DNA of 6,544 nt from Candidatus Cloacimonadota bacterium (GTDB lineage: Bacteria > Cloacimonadota > Cloacimonadia > Cloacimonadales > TCS61). A program made the translations under genes and the position numbers. Below are positions 1 to 6,320 of the stretch, one piece after another. Each line of letters starts with the position of its first letter. Position 1 is the stretch's first letter. The stretch lies in NCBI GenBank assembly GCA_027064945.1, contig JAMOPB010000450.1:1-6544 (forward strand), read 5' to 3'. The notes under the pieces were generated by a model that ran no database searches, was not told where the DNA came from, and worked only from the letters and a program-made list of their open reading frames with translations.

Positions 1-721
1 GATTGCAGAAAGTAACGTACTTACTTTTTATCCAACTATTTTTCTTAGTATCTAAGCCTAAACTTTGGTTGCTATGTATTCGATAATTTAGTAGTGGTTC
101 TTTAAGAAGCACACCGGGATTATTGTAAGCCATACTTAGTGTAAGAGCAATCCAATGATCATGGAAGAATTGTTTCGGAAATGGTAGAACAATTTGTTTT
201 ACGTTTGAGCGGATTGCCATTGCCGCTCCTTGAACAACATTATGTCGTAAAAGAATTTTCCTCTGATTATCTTCTGTAAATTGCTTCTGTGCGTCTGTAT
301 CAAATTTGATATTTTCCCATAAAGTATATCCCAATTCTTTCCCGTTTCCATCTACCGCCTTAGCATTCGAAAATACATAAGAACAATCAGGATTTGCTTG
401 AAAAACTTTTAGGAACTTTAAAATTTTGTCTTTATGCCAAGTATCATCTTGATCGGAAAGAAAAATTATATCTCCGGAACAAAGTGATATTGATTTCTCA
501 AAATTCTTTATAAATCCCAAGTTAATTTCATTTTTATGAATCTTGAATATATTCGGATATTTTCTTTTATAATCCATCAATATTTCTATGGTAGAATCTT
601 TTGATTTATCATCACAAATTACAATTTCATCCGGCGGAATAGATTGTGATAAAATACTTTCGATTTGTTCTCGTAAGTATTGTTCTCCATTGTAAGTGCA
701 TAATGCAACAGATGTTTTCAT
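1..721 (-). CDS. Glycosyltransferase family 2 (rhamnosyltransferase-like), 3' end outside the window
   Basis: Transfers a sugar from a nucleotide-activated donor to a lipid-linked glycan at the cytoplasmic face of the inner membrane (family knowledge; donor and acceptor unknown). My translation from the ATG at 721 is open for 240 codons to the window edge. It shows the GT-A fold order: VALCTYNGEQYL at residues 5-16, the nucleotide-binding CDDKSKDST at 36-44, the metal-binding FLSDQDD at 87-93, GAAMAIR at 165-171, HDHW at 187-190 and YRIHSNQSLG at 213-222. The SDQDD and YRxHxxxxxG combination resembles the RfbF/RgpB-like branch of GT2, whose members are about 300 residues, so roughly 60 residues are missing. 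It starts 36 bases after the stop of the upstream sulfotransferase gene, with a weak GGA ribosome site, and is probably the third gene of the same operon. Rhamnose as substrate is only a guess from family resemblance. Confidence 0.93.
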   Translation of the reverse strand, partial: MKTSVALCTYNGEQYLREQIESILSQSIPPDEIVICDDKSKDSTIEILMDYKRKYPNIFKIHKNEINLGFIKNFEKSISLCSGDIIFLSDQDDTWHKDKILKFLKVFQANPDCSYVFSNAKAVDGNGKELGYTLWENIKFDTDAQKQFTEDNQRKILLRHNVVQGAAMAIRSNVKQIVLPFPKQFFHDHWIALTLSMAYNNPGVLLKEPLLNYRIHSNQSLGLDTKKNSWIKSKYVTFCN

Positions 722-757
722 CTAATATTCCAAAAATATTTTTTCTTGAATGCCAGA

Positions 758-1615
758 TTAGCCATTATTATCTCCAATGTTTCCATAATTTAATTTTTTT
801 ACTAATTCATCATTTTTAATTTTCTCGTAGAAAGCAATCAGTTCCGGATTATTAAGAAATGCATTTTTTCTTTTAATATTAAAAAAATCTTTAGGTAAGG
901 TATTTTTAGGTTCAATCTCTAAAAAAGCAGTTAATTCTGAAATGATTTCTTGAGGGTTAGATATAAGCTCTTCATAAGAGATATGAATTATTTTTTTTGA
1001 ATCATCAGATATACTAAGAGATTGAGAAACATATTCTTTCCATAAATTAAATAATCCATAATAATTTGAAAATCTGAAAATCGGGAGGAATAGATTTTTT
1101 TTTGGTAGTCTTATTCCATATAATTTTTTCTTTATTCCCGTTCTTGTTGGATTTCCAATGTTTTTATTTTGCCTTTTCTCCCGCTTGTAAAGACTGGCAA
1201 TCACATCCAATGGGTTACGGTAAAGATGAATGATTTTCACATCTCCAAAAATTTTCTGCCAGATATCAATTGTAAAAGTATTACGTGGATCTTTCCAACC
1301 CCAAGGCAGATCATAATTAAAAAAAGATGTCGGTTGTTTTCTACCGAAATATTTTTTGCGGTGATATGAATTTAACCGATTCTTAATTATCGGAATTAAT
1401 GTTTCTTTAGCCCCATCGGATAAATATTTATAATTTTCGGGATCATCCCAACTTGCATAAGATTGATTTAAAATCCAATCATTTAATTCAATGAAAAAAA
1501 GAGATTCTTCATTATGCTCTTTGTCATTTCCCATGAAAACACCAAAGTTCTCTAATATTTTTACCATCATTGAAGTACCGGATCGATGCATTCCAATTAC
1601 GATTATTGGTTTCAA
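758..1615 (-). CDS. PAPS-dependent sulfotransferase family protein (TTG start)
   Basis: Predicted to move a sulfuryl group from PAPS to a hydroxyl or amine, here most likely on a surface glycan. The 285-residue protein has the 5'-phosphosulfate-binding loop GMHRSGTSM at residues 8-16, an acidic HNEESLFFIELNDWIL segment at 34-49 typical of this type, WGWKDPRN at 105-112, the 3'-phosphate-binding LYRNPLDVIASL at 131-142 (Arg133, Ser141) and ISYEEL at 212-217. No signal peptide or membrane segment is seen, so it is cytoplasmic. The start is TTG: AAAGGAG lies 7 bases upstream, and the next Met (residue 9) would cut into the phosphate loop. The TTG overlaps the flippase TGA stop as TTGA, which points to translational coupling. 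The acceptor cannot be read from sequence; tyrosine or lipid acceptors are not excluded, but the flippase and glycosyltransferase neighbours favour a glycan. Confidence 0.93.
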   Translation of the reverse strand: MKPIIVIGMHRSGTSMMVKILENFGVFMGNDKEHNEESLFFIELNDWILNQSYASWDDPENYKYLSDGAKETLIPIIKNRLNSYHRKKYFGRKQPTSFFNYDLPWGWKDPRNTFTIDIWQKIFGDVKIIHLYRNPLDVIASLYKREKRQNKNIGNPTRTGIKKKLYGIRLPKKNLFLPIFRFSNYYGLFNLWKEYVSQSLSISDDSKKIIHISYEELISNPQEIISELTAFLEIEPKNTLPKDFFNIKRKNAFLNNPELIAFYEKIKNDELVKKLNYGNIGDNNG

Positions 1616-3129
1616 GTATTATCTCCTTTACCAATTCTTTTTTTTATAGCAGCAAAAATTATTTTATCATCTTCATCAAATTTTAATATTATTAGAATAA
1701 GTGCAAATATAAGTGTGAAAATTATTAATCCTGAAAGCAAGTTTACCATTTTGGAAACATCTATTGAAACAGAATAATAGTACACAATAATATAAGAAAC
1801 TATTCCTGCTAAAATTGGTTTCCAAAAATTCCATTTATATGGATGCATCTTTTCTAAGATTAAAACTTGATAAAATTTAATTGTATTTATTACGGAAATA
1901 TTTATTGCAATAGCAAGAGCAGCTCCGACAGCTCCATACTTTGGAATTAAAAAGTGGGCAGAAACTACGGTGATAACAAATGAGATAATCGAGTTTTTCA
2001 GCATAAGCTTAGATCTTCCACTCATATTTAATATCAAGCCATTTGAACCTGAAAAAACGTTTATCATTTGACCGAACATTATTATTAATAATAAGTTTTT
2101 CCCTGCAATATATTCTTTTCCAAAGATAGATAGTATAGTTTCTGAGTAGATCAAGATACTAAAAAAAATAGCTAAGCTAATTGTTATTATCCATTTGGTT
2201 GTTACTTTTAAAAGTTTTTTCATTGTTGCTTTATCATTTTTTGCAAATAGTGAAGAAACAATCGGTGCAATAATTACATTAAATGAGGTTAGCGAGATAG
2301 CAACCAATATGGATACTTTTGAGCAAATATGGAAAATACCAATCTCTCTGGTAGATATAAATATTCCCATTAGATACATTGGAATCATTTCGCTGGTATT
2401 ATTGACAAATGATTTCAAATAGATAGGAAGAGAAAATGAGAGTAGCTCTTTTTTGTGAACAGTAAGGTTTGTGGTAGCTGAAGTTTTTAAATATTTAGTA
2501 TAAAGAAAAAAAGCAGCGTAAGTTAGTGAAAAAAACGGAATAATTATTTGTACAGCAATTAATCCTGATAATTTATATCCAAAATAAAAAAAAGTAATTA
2601 ACAATAATAATCTAGCAATTGGTTCAATAAATTTTGAAGATATTATTTCATATTTTATCAATTTTAAGCCACGCAAATTAAAGTAAAGCATCTTGCTAAT
2701 AGCAACAAGTGGAACGGTTATTAATAGAACTCGTAAGATATTAGAAATTTCCGGTTTATGGAATATTTTATCTGTGATAAATGGGCTAAGAAAATAAGTG
2801 ACTGTTGTAAGAATAATACTTGTTATTGCTACCCATTTAACAATAAATTTCATTGTTCCCATCAATTCACTATGTTTGTTAAGTGCAAAATATTTTGAGA
2901 TGTATCTTATGGAAGTTGCATTGAAACCGAGAAGCGATAGCATTCCAAGATAAGTGATTATCCGCATAGATAGAACAAATTGCCCAAGCTGCTCTACTGC
3001 TATGTTTCGAGCTATAATAATATTTATTACATAGCCCATTAAATTCACAAAAAAAATCCCAAAGAAATTTATTCCACCATATTTTGCGATATTTTTTAAT
3101 TCTTTCTGATATTCTTTTTCTTGGTTCAT
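1612..3129 (-). CDS. Polysaccharide flippase, Wzx-like (MOP superfamily)
   Basis: Predicted to flip undecaprenyl-linked glycan units across the inner membrane for O-antigen or exopolysaccharide assembly. The 505-residue protein is almost entirely hydrophobic helices; by eye I count about 14 membrane segments, near residues 19-40, 51-70, 93-116, 131-150, 168-187, 188-210, 230-250, 268-290, 311-331, 344-362, 378-395, 398-415, 437-453 and 462-482, which matches the usual Wzx topology. The N-terminal pattern, with an amphipathic start, IARNIAVEQLGQF at 39-51 and then a second helix, is typical of the polysaccharide biosynthesis/oligosaccharide flippase families (PF01943/PF13440). Length is normal and the frame intact. 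The ATG has a weak GGA site 7 bases upstream. It is the first gene of the minus-strand operon, overlapping the next gene by 4 bases. Flippases are very divergent, so glycan specificity cannot be stated; a teichoic or lipid exporter of the same superfamily is less likely. Confidence 0.93.
   Translation of the reverse strand: MNQEKEYQKELKNIAKYGGINFFGIFFVNLMGYVINIIIARNIAVEQLGQFVLSMRIITYLGMLSLLGFNATSIRYISKYFALNKHSELMGTMKFIVKWVAITSIILTTVTYFLSPFITDKIFHKPEISNILRVLLITVPLVAISKMLYFNLRGLKLIKYEIISSKFIEPIARLLLLITFFYFGYKLSGLIAVQIIIPFFSLTYAAFFLYTKYLKTSATTNLTVHKKELLSFSLPIYLKSFVNNTSEMIPMYLMGIFISTREIGIFHICSKVSILVAISLTSFNVIIAPIVSSLFAKNDKATMKKLLKVTTKWIITISLAIFFSILIYSETILSIFGKEYIAGKNLLLIIMFGQMINVFSGSNGLILNMSGRSKLMLKNSIISFVITVVSAHFLIPKYGAVGAALAIAINISVINTIKFYQVLILEKMHPYKWNFWKPILAGIVSYIIVYYYSVSIDVSKMVNLLSGLIIFTLIFALILIILKFDEDDKIIFAAIKKRIGKGDNT
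1623..1629 (-). promoter_or_regulatory. Shine-Dalgarno site that fixes the TTG start of the sulfotransferase at 1615
   Basis: Read on the minus strand this is AAAGGAG, followed by a 7-base spacer and TTG. It lies inside the last codons of the flippase gene. It is the strongest ribosome site in the minus-strand operon and supports the non-ATG start. Confidence 0.7.
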
Positions 3130-3183
3130 TATTTTTCCAATATTGATGATTTCATACCATACTTTGTTTGTTCTACATCAAGT

Positions 3184-3212
3184 TTTATAAGTGGCATAGC
3201 ATATAATAACAA
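3184..3212 (-). promoter_or_regulatory. Candidate sigma-70-type promoter for the flippase operon
   Basis: On the minus strand, TTGTTA (3212-3207) is followed by exactly 17 bases and TATAAA (3189-3184). These match the -35 and -10 consensus at 4 of 6 and 5 of 6 positions. Transcription would begin near 3177, giving a leader of about 48 bases before the flippase ATG at 3129. In DNA this AT-rich such a match can arise by chance, and the host may use a different housekeeping consensus. Confidence 0.4.
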
Positions 3213-3238
3213 TTGAATTCTCGATTTAACTAATATGC

Positions 3239-3257
3239 GTCAAGAAAAATTCTTGAC
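3239..3257. promoter_or_regulatory. Perfect 19-base palindrome, possible operator
   Basis: GTCAAGAA (3239-3246) and its exact complement TTCTTGAC (3250-3257) are separated by AAA. It lies in the divergent region, centred about 71 bases upstream of the predicted flippase transcription start, a position compatible with an activator or shared operator. It is not downstream of any gene and has no U-tract of note, so a terminator role is unlikely. Dyads this size suit a dimeric regulator, but no regulator gene is in the window. Confidence 0.35.
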
Positions 3258-3497
3258 CTTGGTAAATGATTATAAAGGTTTGTGAAATATTTCGAGTATT
3301 AGGAATAAAAAATAATAATTATTAACTAATATGTTTATTCTTAATTGAAAAACCTTTGTTCAAATGTGTTATTAAAAGATACAGGAAATTAAAATTATAC
3401 ATAAAACTTTAGGTAAATTAGCTAAGCAAATACGATAATTTCATATTAAATAAGAACAAAATTTATTTAACGAAATTGATAAATGAAAGATTGTAAA

Positions 3498-3502
3498 GAA
3501 GG
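3498..3502 (+). promoter_or_regulatory. Shine-Dalgarno site that fixes the TTG start of the fused sulfotransferase
   Basis: GAAGG is followed by a 6-base spacer and TTG at 3509. An in-frame TAA at 3503-3505 excludes any earlier start, and the next Met (residue 107) would remove the first cofactor loop, so TTG is the only sensible start. Confidence 0.65.
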
Positions 3503-3508
3503 TAAATA

Positions 3509-5173
3509 TTGAAATCAGATAACGAATTGTTCATCTTTATTCACATTCCCAAATGTGGAGGAACAACACTGCGAGAAAATATTTTGCTCAATTATTATGC
3601 TAATGAAGTTTTGTGTATTTATAAGGCTTACAATCCTGAATTTTCAAAGCCTATCGGAATCGAGAATTTTATTTCATCATTATCTGAAGAAAGAAAAAAT
3701 GAAATAAAGATAATCATAGGCCATAATGTTTATTATGGTATTCATAAGCTTTTCCCAAATAAAATTCCAAAATATATTACATTTGTTAGGAATCCGGCGA
3801 GAAGAATTGTTTCATTATACAATTGGATGCGAACAAATCGAGAAATAGGAAATGATTCGGTAGATTCAAGTAGATTAATGCATAACGGTGAGATTATTCA
3901 ATTTGGAATGCCGTGGTTTGAATTGAATAAAAAAACTCTACAAAATGGAATATCCAAGTTCTTATTTCATCGTTTTTTCTATAAAAAAAATTTAGAGGAG
4001 GATATTTCTAAAGATCAATTTGAGAATGTAATTAATACTTTAGAGAAATTTTACTTCATTGGAATAAATGAAAATAAAGATGATATGTATTTTATTTATC
4101 ATATCTTAAGATTGAAAAAATTCCATAAAAGCTCTTATATCTCTTTACAATATGCCGATCCTGCTTTGATAGGAGGGACTCTTAAGAAAATAGAAAAAAA
4201 TAATAATCTTGATATGAGATTATATGATTATGCCTTAAAAAGAAATGCAGAATTCAAAGAAAATTACCCAAATTTCGAAAATGAAATAAAAGAATCTCAG
4301 TTGCAAAGAAGTAGATATTTCAAAAGTCTTCCGTATTATTTTTCTAAGATCAGTAAATATGTTGCGATTTCAAATTCTCAAAAAGTAAATCAGATAAAAG
4401 AGGTTGTGTCCAAATTTTTAATTTCTAAGCGAAAATATAAATGGATATTTCTTGTAGGTTGCTATAATTCCGGGACAACTTTGCTATCTAGAATTTTAGA
4501 ACAGCATCCGCAAATTGCAGGCTTACCTGATGAAGGGCAATTTCTAACAAAAGAACTTGTTACTCCGCGTGAAGTAGATGTTCCCCGTTTGTGGGCAGAG
4601 AAAGAAAAAATATTCGTAATTGCAGATAACGAAAAGGAAAAGGCTAAAATTGTGCGGAGAGATTGGCAGAAAAATGCTTCCAAAGTGAAAGCAAAATATG
4701 TTTTAGAAAAATCTCCTCCCAATATTGTCAGGATGTTGTGGTTGCAGAAGAATTTTCCTAATGCTCATTTTATCCATATAGTTAGAAACGGATATGCAGT
4801 TTCTTTAGGAATAGAAGAAAAAGTTCGGAATCTATATGGTTATCGTGATAACCTTCTGGGAAAAGCTGCAAATCAATGGGGGAGAAGTTGTGAAGTTTTT
4901 CAAAGAGATATGACAAAACTCAACAAAGTTTTAGAAATATCTTACGAAGAACTTTCTGAAGATCTTCAAAAAACATTAATAAAAATTACTGATTTTTTAC
5001 AACTATTCCCATTTGAACAAAGTGTATTTGATAAAAATTTTGCAATTCATGGTTTGAATGATAAAATTAATAATAAAAATCCTGATAAATTGCGAAGAAT
5101 GACTGCAGAACAAAAAGATATCATTGAATCTAAAGTAGGAAGAATTTTAAAATATTATGGATATAAAAAATAA
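3509..5173 (+). CDS. Two-domain fused sulfotransferase (family-2-like plus Sulfotransfer_3-like)
   Basis: A single 554-residue frame carries two complete PAPS-binding modules. Domain 1 (about residues 6-260) resembles the PF03567/heparan-2-sulfotransferase type: IPKCGGTTLR at 13-22 (5'-phosphosulfate loop), GHNVYYGIH at 71-79 with histidines in the region of the catalytic base of that type, and the 3'-phosphate motif FVRNPARRIVSLYNW at 92-106. Domain 2 (about 311-554) resembles Sulfotransfer_3 (PF13469): VGCYNSGTTLLSR at 316-328, PDEGQFL at 340-346, EKSP at 400-403 and FIHIVRNGYAVSLG at 421-434, ending with ISYEEL at 477-482 and a C-terminal GYKK. A lysine- and serine-rich stretch near 261-310 links them. 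Both domains keep the glycine/threonine loop and the Arg...Ser pair, so both look active. It is cytoplasmic, with no signal or membrane segment. Probable role: two sulfations of one surface glycan. Acceptors are unknown. First gene of the plus-strand cluster. Confidence 0.9.
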   Translation: MKSDNELFIFIHIPKCGGTTLRENILLNYYANEVLCIYKAYNPEFSKPIGIENFISSLSEERKNEIKIIIGHNVYYGIHKLFPNKIPKYITFVRNPARRIVSLYNWMRTNREIGNDSVDSSRLMHNGEIIQFGMPWFELNKKTLQNGISKFLFHRFFYKKNLEEDISKDQFENVINTLEKFYFIGINENKDDMYFIYHILRLKKFHKSSYISLQYADPALIGGTLKKIEKNNNLDMRLYDYALKRNAEFKENYPNFENEIKESQLQRSRYFKSLPYYFSKISKYVAISNSQKVNQIKEVVSKFLISKRKYKWIFLVGCYNSGTTLLSRILEQHPQIAGLPDEGQFLTKELVTPREVDVPRLWAEKEKIFVIADNEKEKAKIVRRDWQKNASKVKAKYVLEKSPPNIVRMLWLQKNFPNAHFIHIVRNGYAVSLGIEEKVRNLYGYRDNLLGKAANQWGRSCEVFQRDMTKLNKVLEISYEELSEDLQKTLIKITDFLQLFPFEQSVFDKNFAIHGLNDKINNKNPDKLRRMTAEQKDIIESKVGRILKYYGYKK

Positions 5174-5224
5174 AATATTCTGGGAAAAGCCAACAATTGT
5201 AAAAATTGCAACGAAAGAATTATA

Positions 5225-5274
5225 TTAGCCGCAGATTAACGCAGAACAACGCGGATAAGGGATTATGTGAAATC
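5225..5274 (+). repeat. Half copy (left arm) of the ~100-base palindromic repeat
   Basis: These 50 bases are identical to 6126-6175, the left arm of the first full unit of the array downstream. The copy stops after GTGAAATC, and the right arm (TCTTAATCAGCGTCCATCCG and onward) is absent; a run of A and a GA-rich stretch follow and lead into the start of the next gene at 5308. It lies in the gap between two sulfotransferase genes. Within it are three near-identical decamers: GCAGATTAAC, then GCAGAACAAC, then GCGGATAAGG. Confidence 0.9.
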
Positions 5275-5292
5275 ATCAAAAAAAAAATAAAT

Positions 5293-5299
5293 GAGAGAG
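5293..5299 (+). promoter_or_regulatory. Weak GA-rich ribosome site for the 5308 start
   Basis: GAGAGAG lies 8 bases before the ATG at 5308. It is weak, but it is the only plausible ribosome site near that start. It supports starting the third sulfotransferase after the repeat, not at the upstream TTG at 5206, whose extra codons would run through the repeat. Confidence 0.4.
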
Positions 5300-5307
5300 T
5301 ATTAATT

Positions 5308-6129
5308 ATGAGTGAATTATATAATAAAATCCAAGGTCCTTTTCCAATTTTTTGCAGAGGGCATTCAGGTGGTAGAATTGCTGCTGAAGCTTATATCAGA
5401 AACGGAATAAATATGGGAAATGTCCATATAAAGAAAAAAGATACAAATTCTTTGGGTATGAACAATCCTCTTATCAGAAAAATTATTCTAAATTCTTTCG
5501 AATATGAGAATCAGAATTTAATTATGAAAAAATATTATCAATCGCTGATGAAAAAAAGTATATCTAAATTTCATAAAACCGAGATTACTTCTGATAGTGC
5601 GTTTGGTTGGAAAATTGGAATGACAACGTTCACAATGCCTGTTGTCTTTGATATTTTCCCAAATGCAAAAGTATTGCATATTATTCGTGATGGTAGGGAT
5701 GTTATGTTGTCACGTTTAAATGCTAGAATCGAATTATTGAATGATCCAATGAATAAAGTTATGGTTTTCGGAGATAAAAACATCAGCAGTTATAAAGGTA
5801 AGGAAATAAATAAGGAAACGATAGAAAAATATCGTAATGAATTGGAAATGATGCACTGGGTAACATCAGTAAAATATGGAATTCAAGGTAGAAAATACGA
5901 AGGCAGATATTTGGAAATCAGATATGAAGATATGTGTAGAAAGCCGGTTGAAACATTTACAGAAGTATTTAGCTTTTTGGAAATTCCATTTTTGGAATCA
6001 ACAAAAGAGTGGTTGATAGCAAATGTTCGAACAGATCGCATAGGAAAATGGAGGAAATTATCAGATGAAGAGATGAAAGTACCTTTAGAAATTGGAGGAG
6101 AACTTTTGAAAGAATTGGGTTATATTTAG
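5308..6129 (+). CDS. Sulfotransferase family protein flanked by repeat copies
   Basis: Predicted cytoplasmic PAPS-dependent sulfotransferase of 273 residues. Motifs: FPIFCRGHSGGRIAAEAYI at 12-30, in the place of the 5'-phosphosulfate loop; FGWKIGMT at 99-106; HIIRDGRDVMLSRL at 124-137, the 3'-phosphate site with Arg127 and Ser135; EIRYEDMCRKP at 203-213; and RIGKWRK at 244-250, a typical late motif. The loop reads GHSGGR where many relatives have GxSGT, so the usual Thr is Gly; this may be a subfamily trait or reduce activity. An open frame continues upstream to a TTG at 5206, but those 34 codons are mostly translated repeat, so I place the start at the ATG at 5308 with its GA-rich ribosome site. 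The stop TAG lies inside the first unit of the downstream repeat array. It follows the fused sulfotransferase after a 134-base gap and probably acts on the same glycan. Confidence 0.88.
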   Translation: MSELYNKIQGPFPIFCRGHSGGRIAAEAYIRNGINMGNVHIKKKDTNSLGMNNPLIRKIILNSFEYENQNLIMKKYYQSLMKKSISKFHKTEITSDSAFGWKIGMTTFTMPVVFDIFPNAKVLHIIRDGRDVMLSRLNARIELLNDPMNKVMVFGDKNISSYKGKEINKETIEKYRNELEMMHWVTSVKYGIQGRKYEGRYLEIRYEDMCRKPVETFTEVFSFLEIPFLESTKEWLIANVRTDRIGKWRKLSDEEMKVPLEIGGELLKELGYI

Positions 6130-6221
6130 CCGCAGATTAACGCAGAACAACGCGGATAAGGGATTATGTGAAATCTTTCTTAATCAGCGTCCATCCGTGT
6201 AATCCGCGGCAAAAAGAAGAT
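6121..6221 (+). repeat. Repeat unit A (complete, contains the sulfotransferase stop codon)
   Basis: Both arms are intact. The first bases are the last two codons and the TAG stop (6127-6129) of the upstream gene. Its left arm is identical over 50 bases to the half copy at 5225-5274. Confidence 0.85.
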
Positions 6222-6320
6222 TATATTTAGCTGTAAAACAAGGCTGAATAATGAAGATAAAGAAGAATAATTTGTCTTAATCAGCGTCCATCCGCTTAAA
6301 TCCGTGGCAAAAAGTAGGAT
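6222..6320 (+). repeat. Repeat unit B (left arm decayed)
   Basis: The right half (6275-6311) matches the other units closely, but the left arm (about 6229-6262) matches unit A at only about 22 of 34 positions without gaps. Eight of the twelve differences are C to T or G to A relative to unit A, so the outer hairpin is largely lost. Confidence 0.8.

Larger units (their letters stand above)
3130..3508. other. Divergent intergenic region between the two sulfotransferase operons
   Basis: This 379-base AT-rich stretch separates the minus-strand flippase operon from the plus-strand sulfotransferase operon. I see no coding region or RNA gene in it. It contains a plausible minus-strand promoter at 3184-3212 and a perfect palindrome at 3239-3257, both listed separately. 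For the plus strand the best candidate I find is TTGAAA at 3345-3350, 16 bases, then TGTTAT at 3367-3372, which is weak (about 0.2 confidence) and would leave a leader of about 130 bases. The AT richness makes chance -10-like boxes frequent, so none for the plus strand is convincing. Confidence 0.6.

Noticed and set aside
1169..1369. Plus-strand 66-codon frame inside the minus-strand sulfotransferase
   Set aside because: Antisense to the conserved WKDPR and RNPxxV region, with no ribosome site or motif of its own. The plus-strand frames at 1586-1777 and 2195-2422 and the minus-strand frame at 5571-5783 are rejected for the same reason.
3253..3276. TTGACC (3253-3258) with TATAAA (3271-3276) as a plus-strand promoter
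   Set aside because: Both boxes look good, but the spacing is only 12 bases, too short for sigma-70-type recognition; the TTGAC is part of the palindrome.
4462..4722. Minus-strand 86-codon frame inside the fused sulfotransferase
   Set aside because: It lies wholly antisense to the second cofactor-binding domain, shows no recognisable motif, and is best explained as a shadow of the conserved coding strand.
5194..5208. Small inverted repeat CAATT...AATTG as a terminator after the fused sulfotransferase
   Set aside because: A five-pair AT-only stem without a T-run is expected by chance in this sequence.
5206..5310. TTG at 5206 as start of the third sulfotransferase
   Set aside because: The extra 34 codons are largely translated repeat, and the ATG at 5308 gives a normal distance to the cofactor loop.
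6129..6210. Unit A hairpin as an intrinsic terminator of the sulfotransferase operon
   Set aside because: The stem is imperfect with a large loop, and it is followed by an A-rich tail, not a T-run, on the plus strand. It may still hinder transcription, but it is not a canonical terminator.
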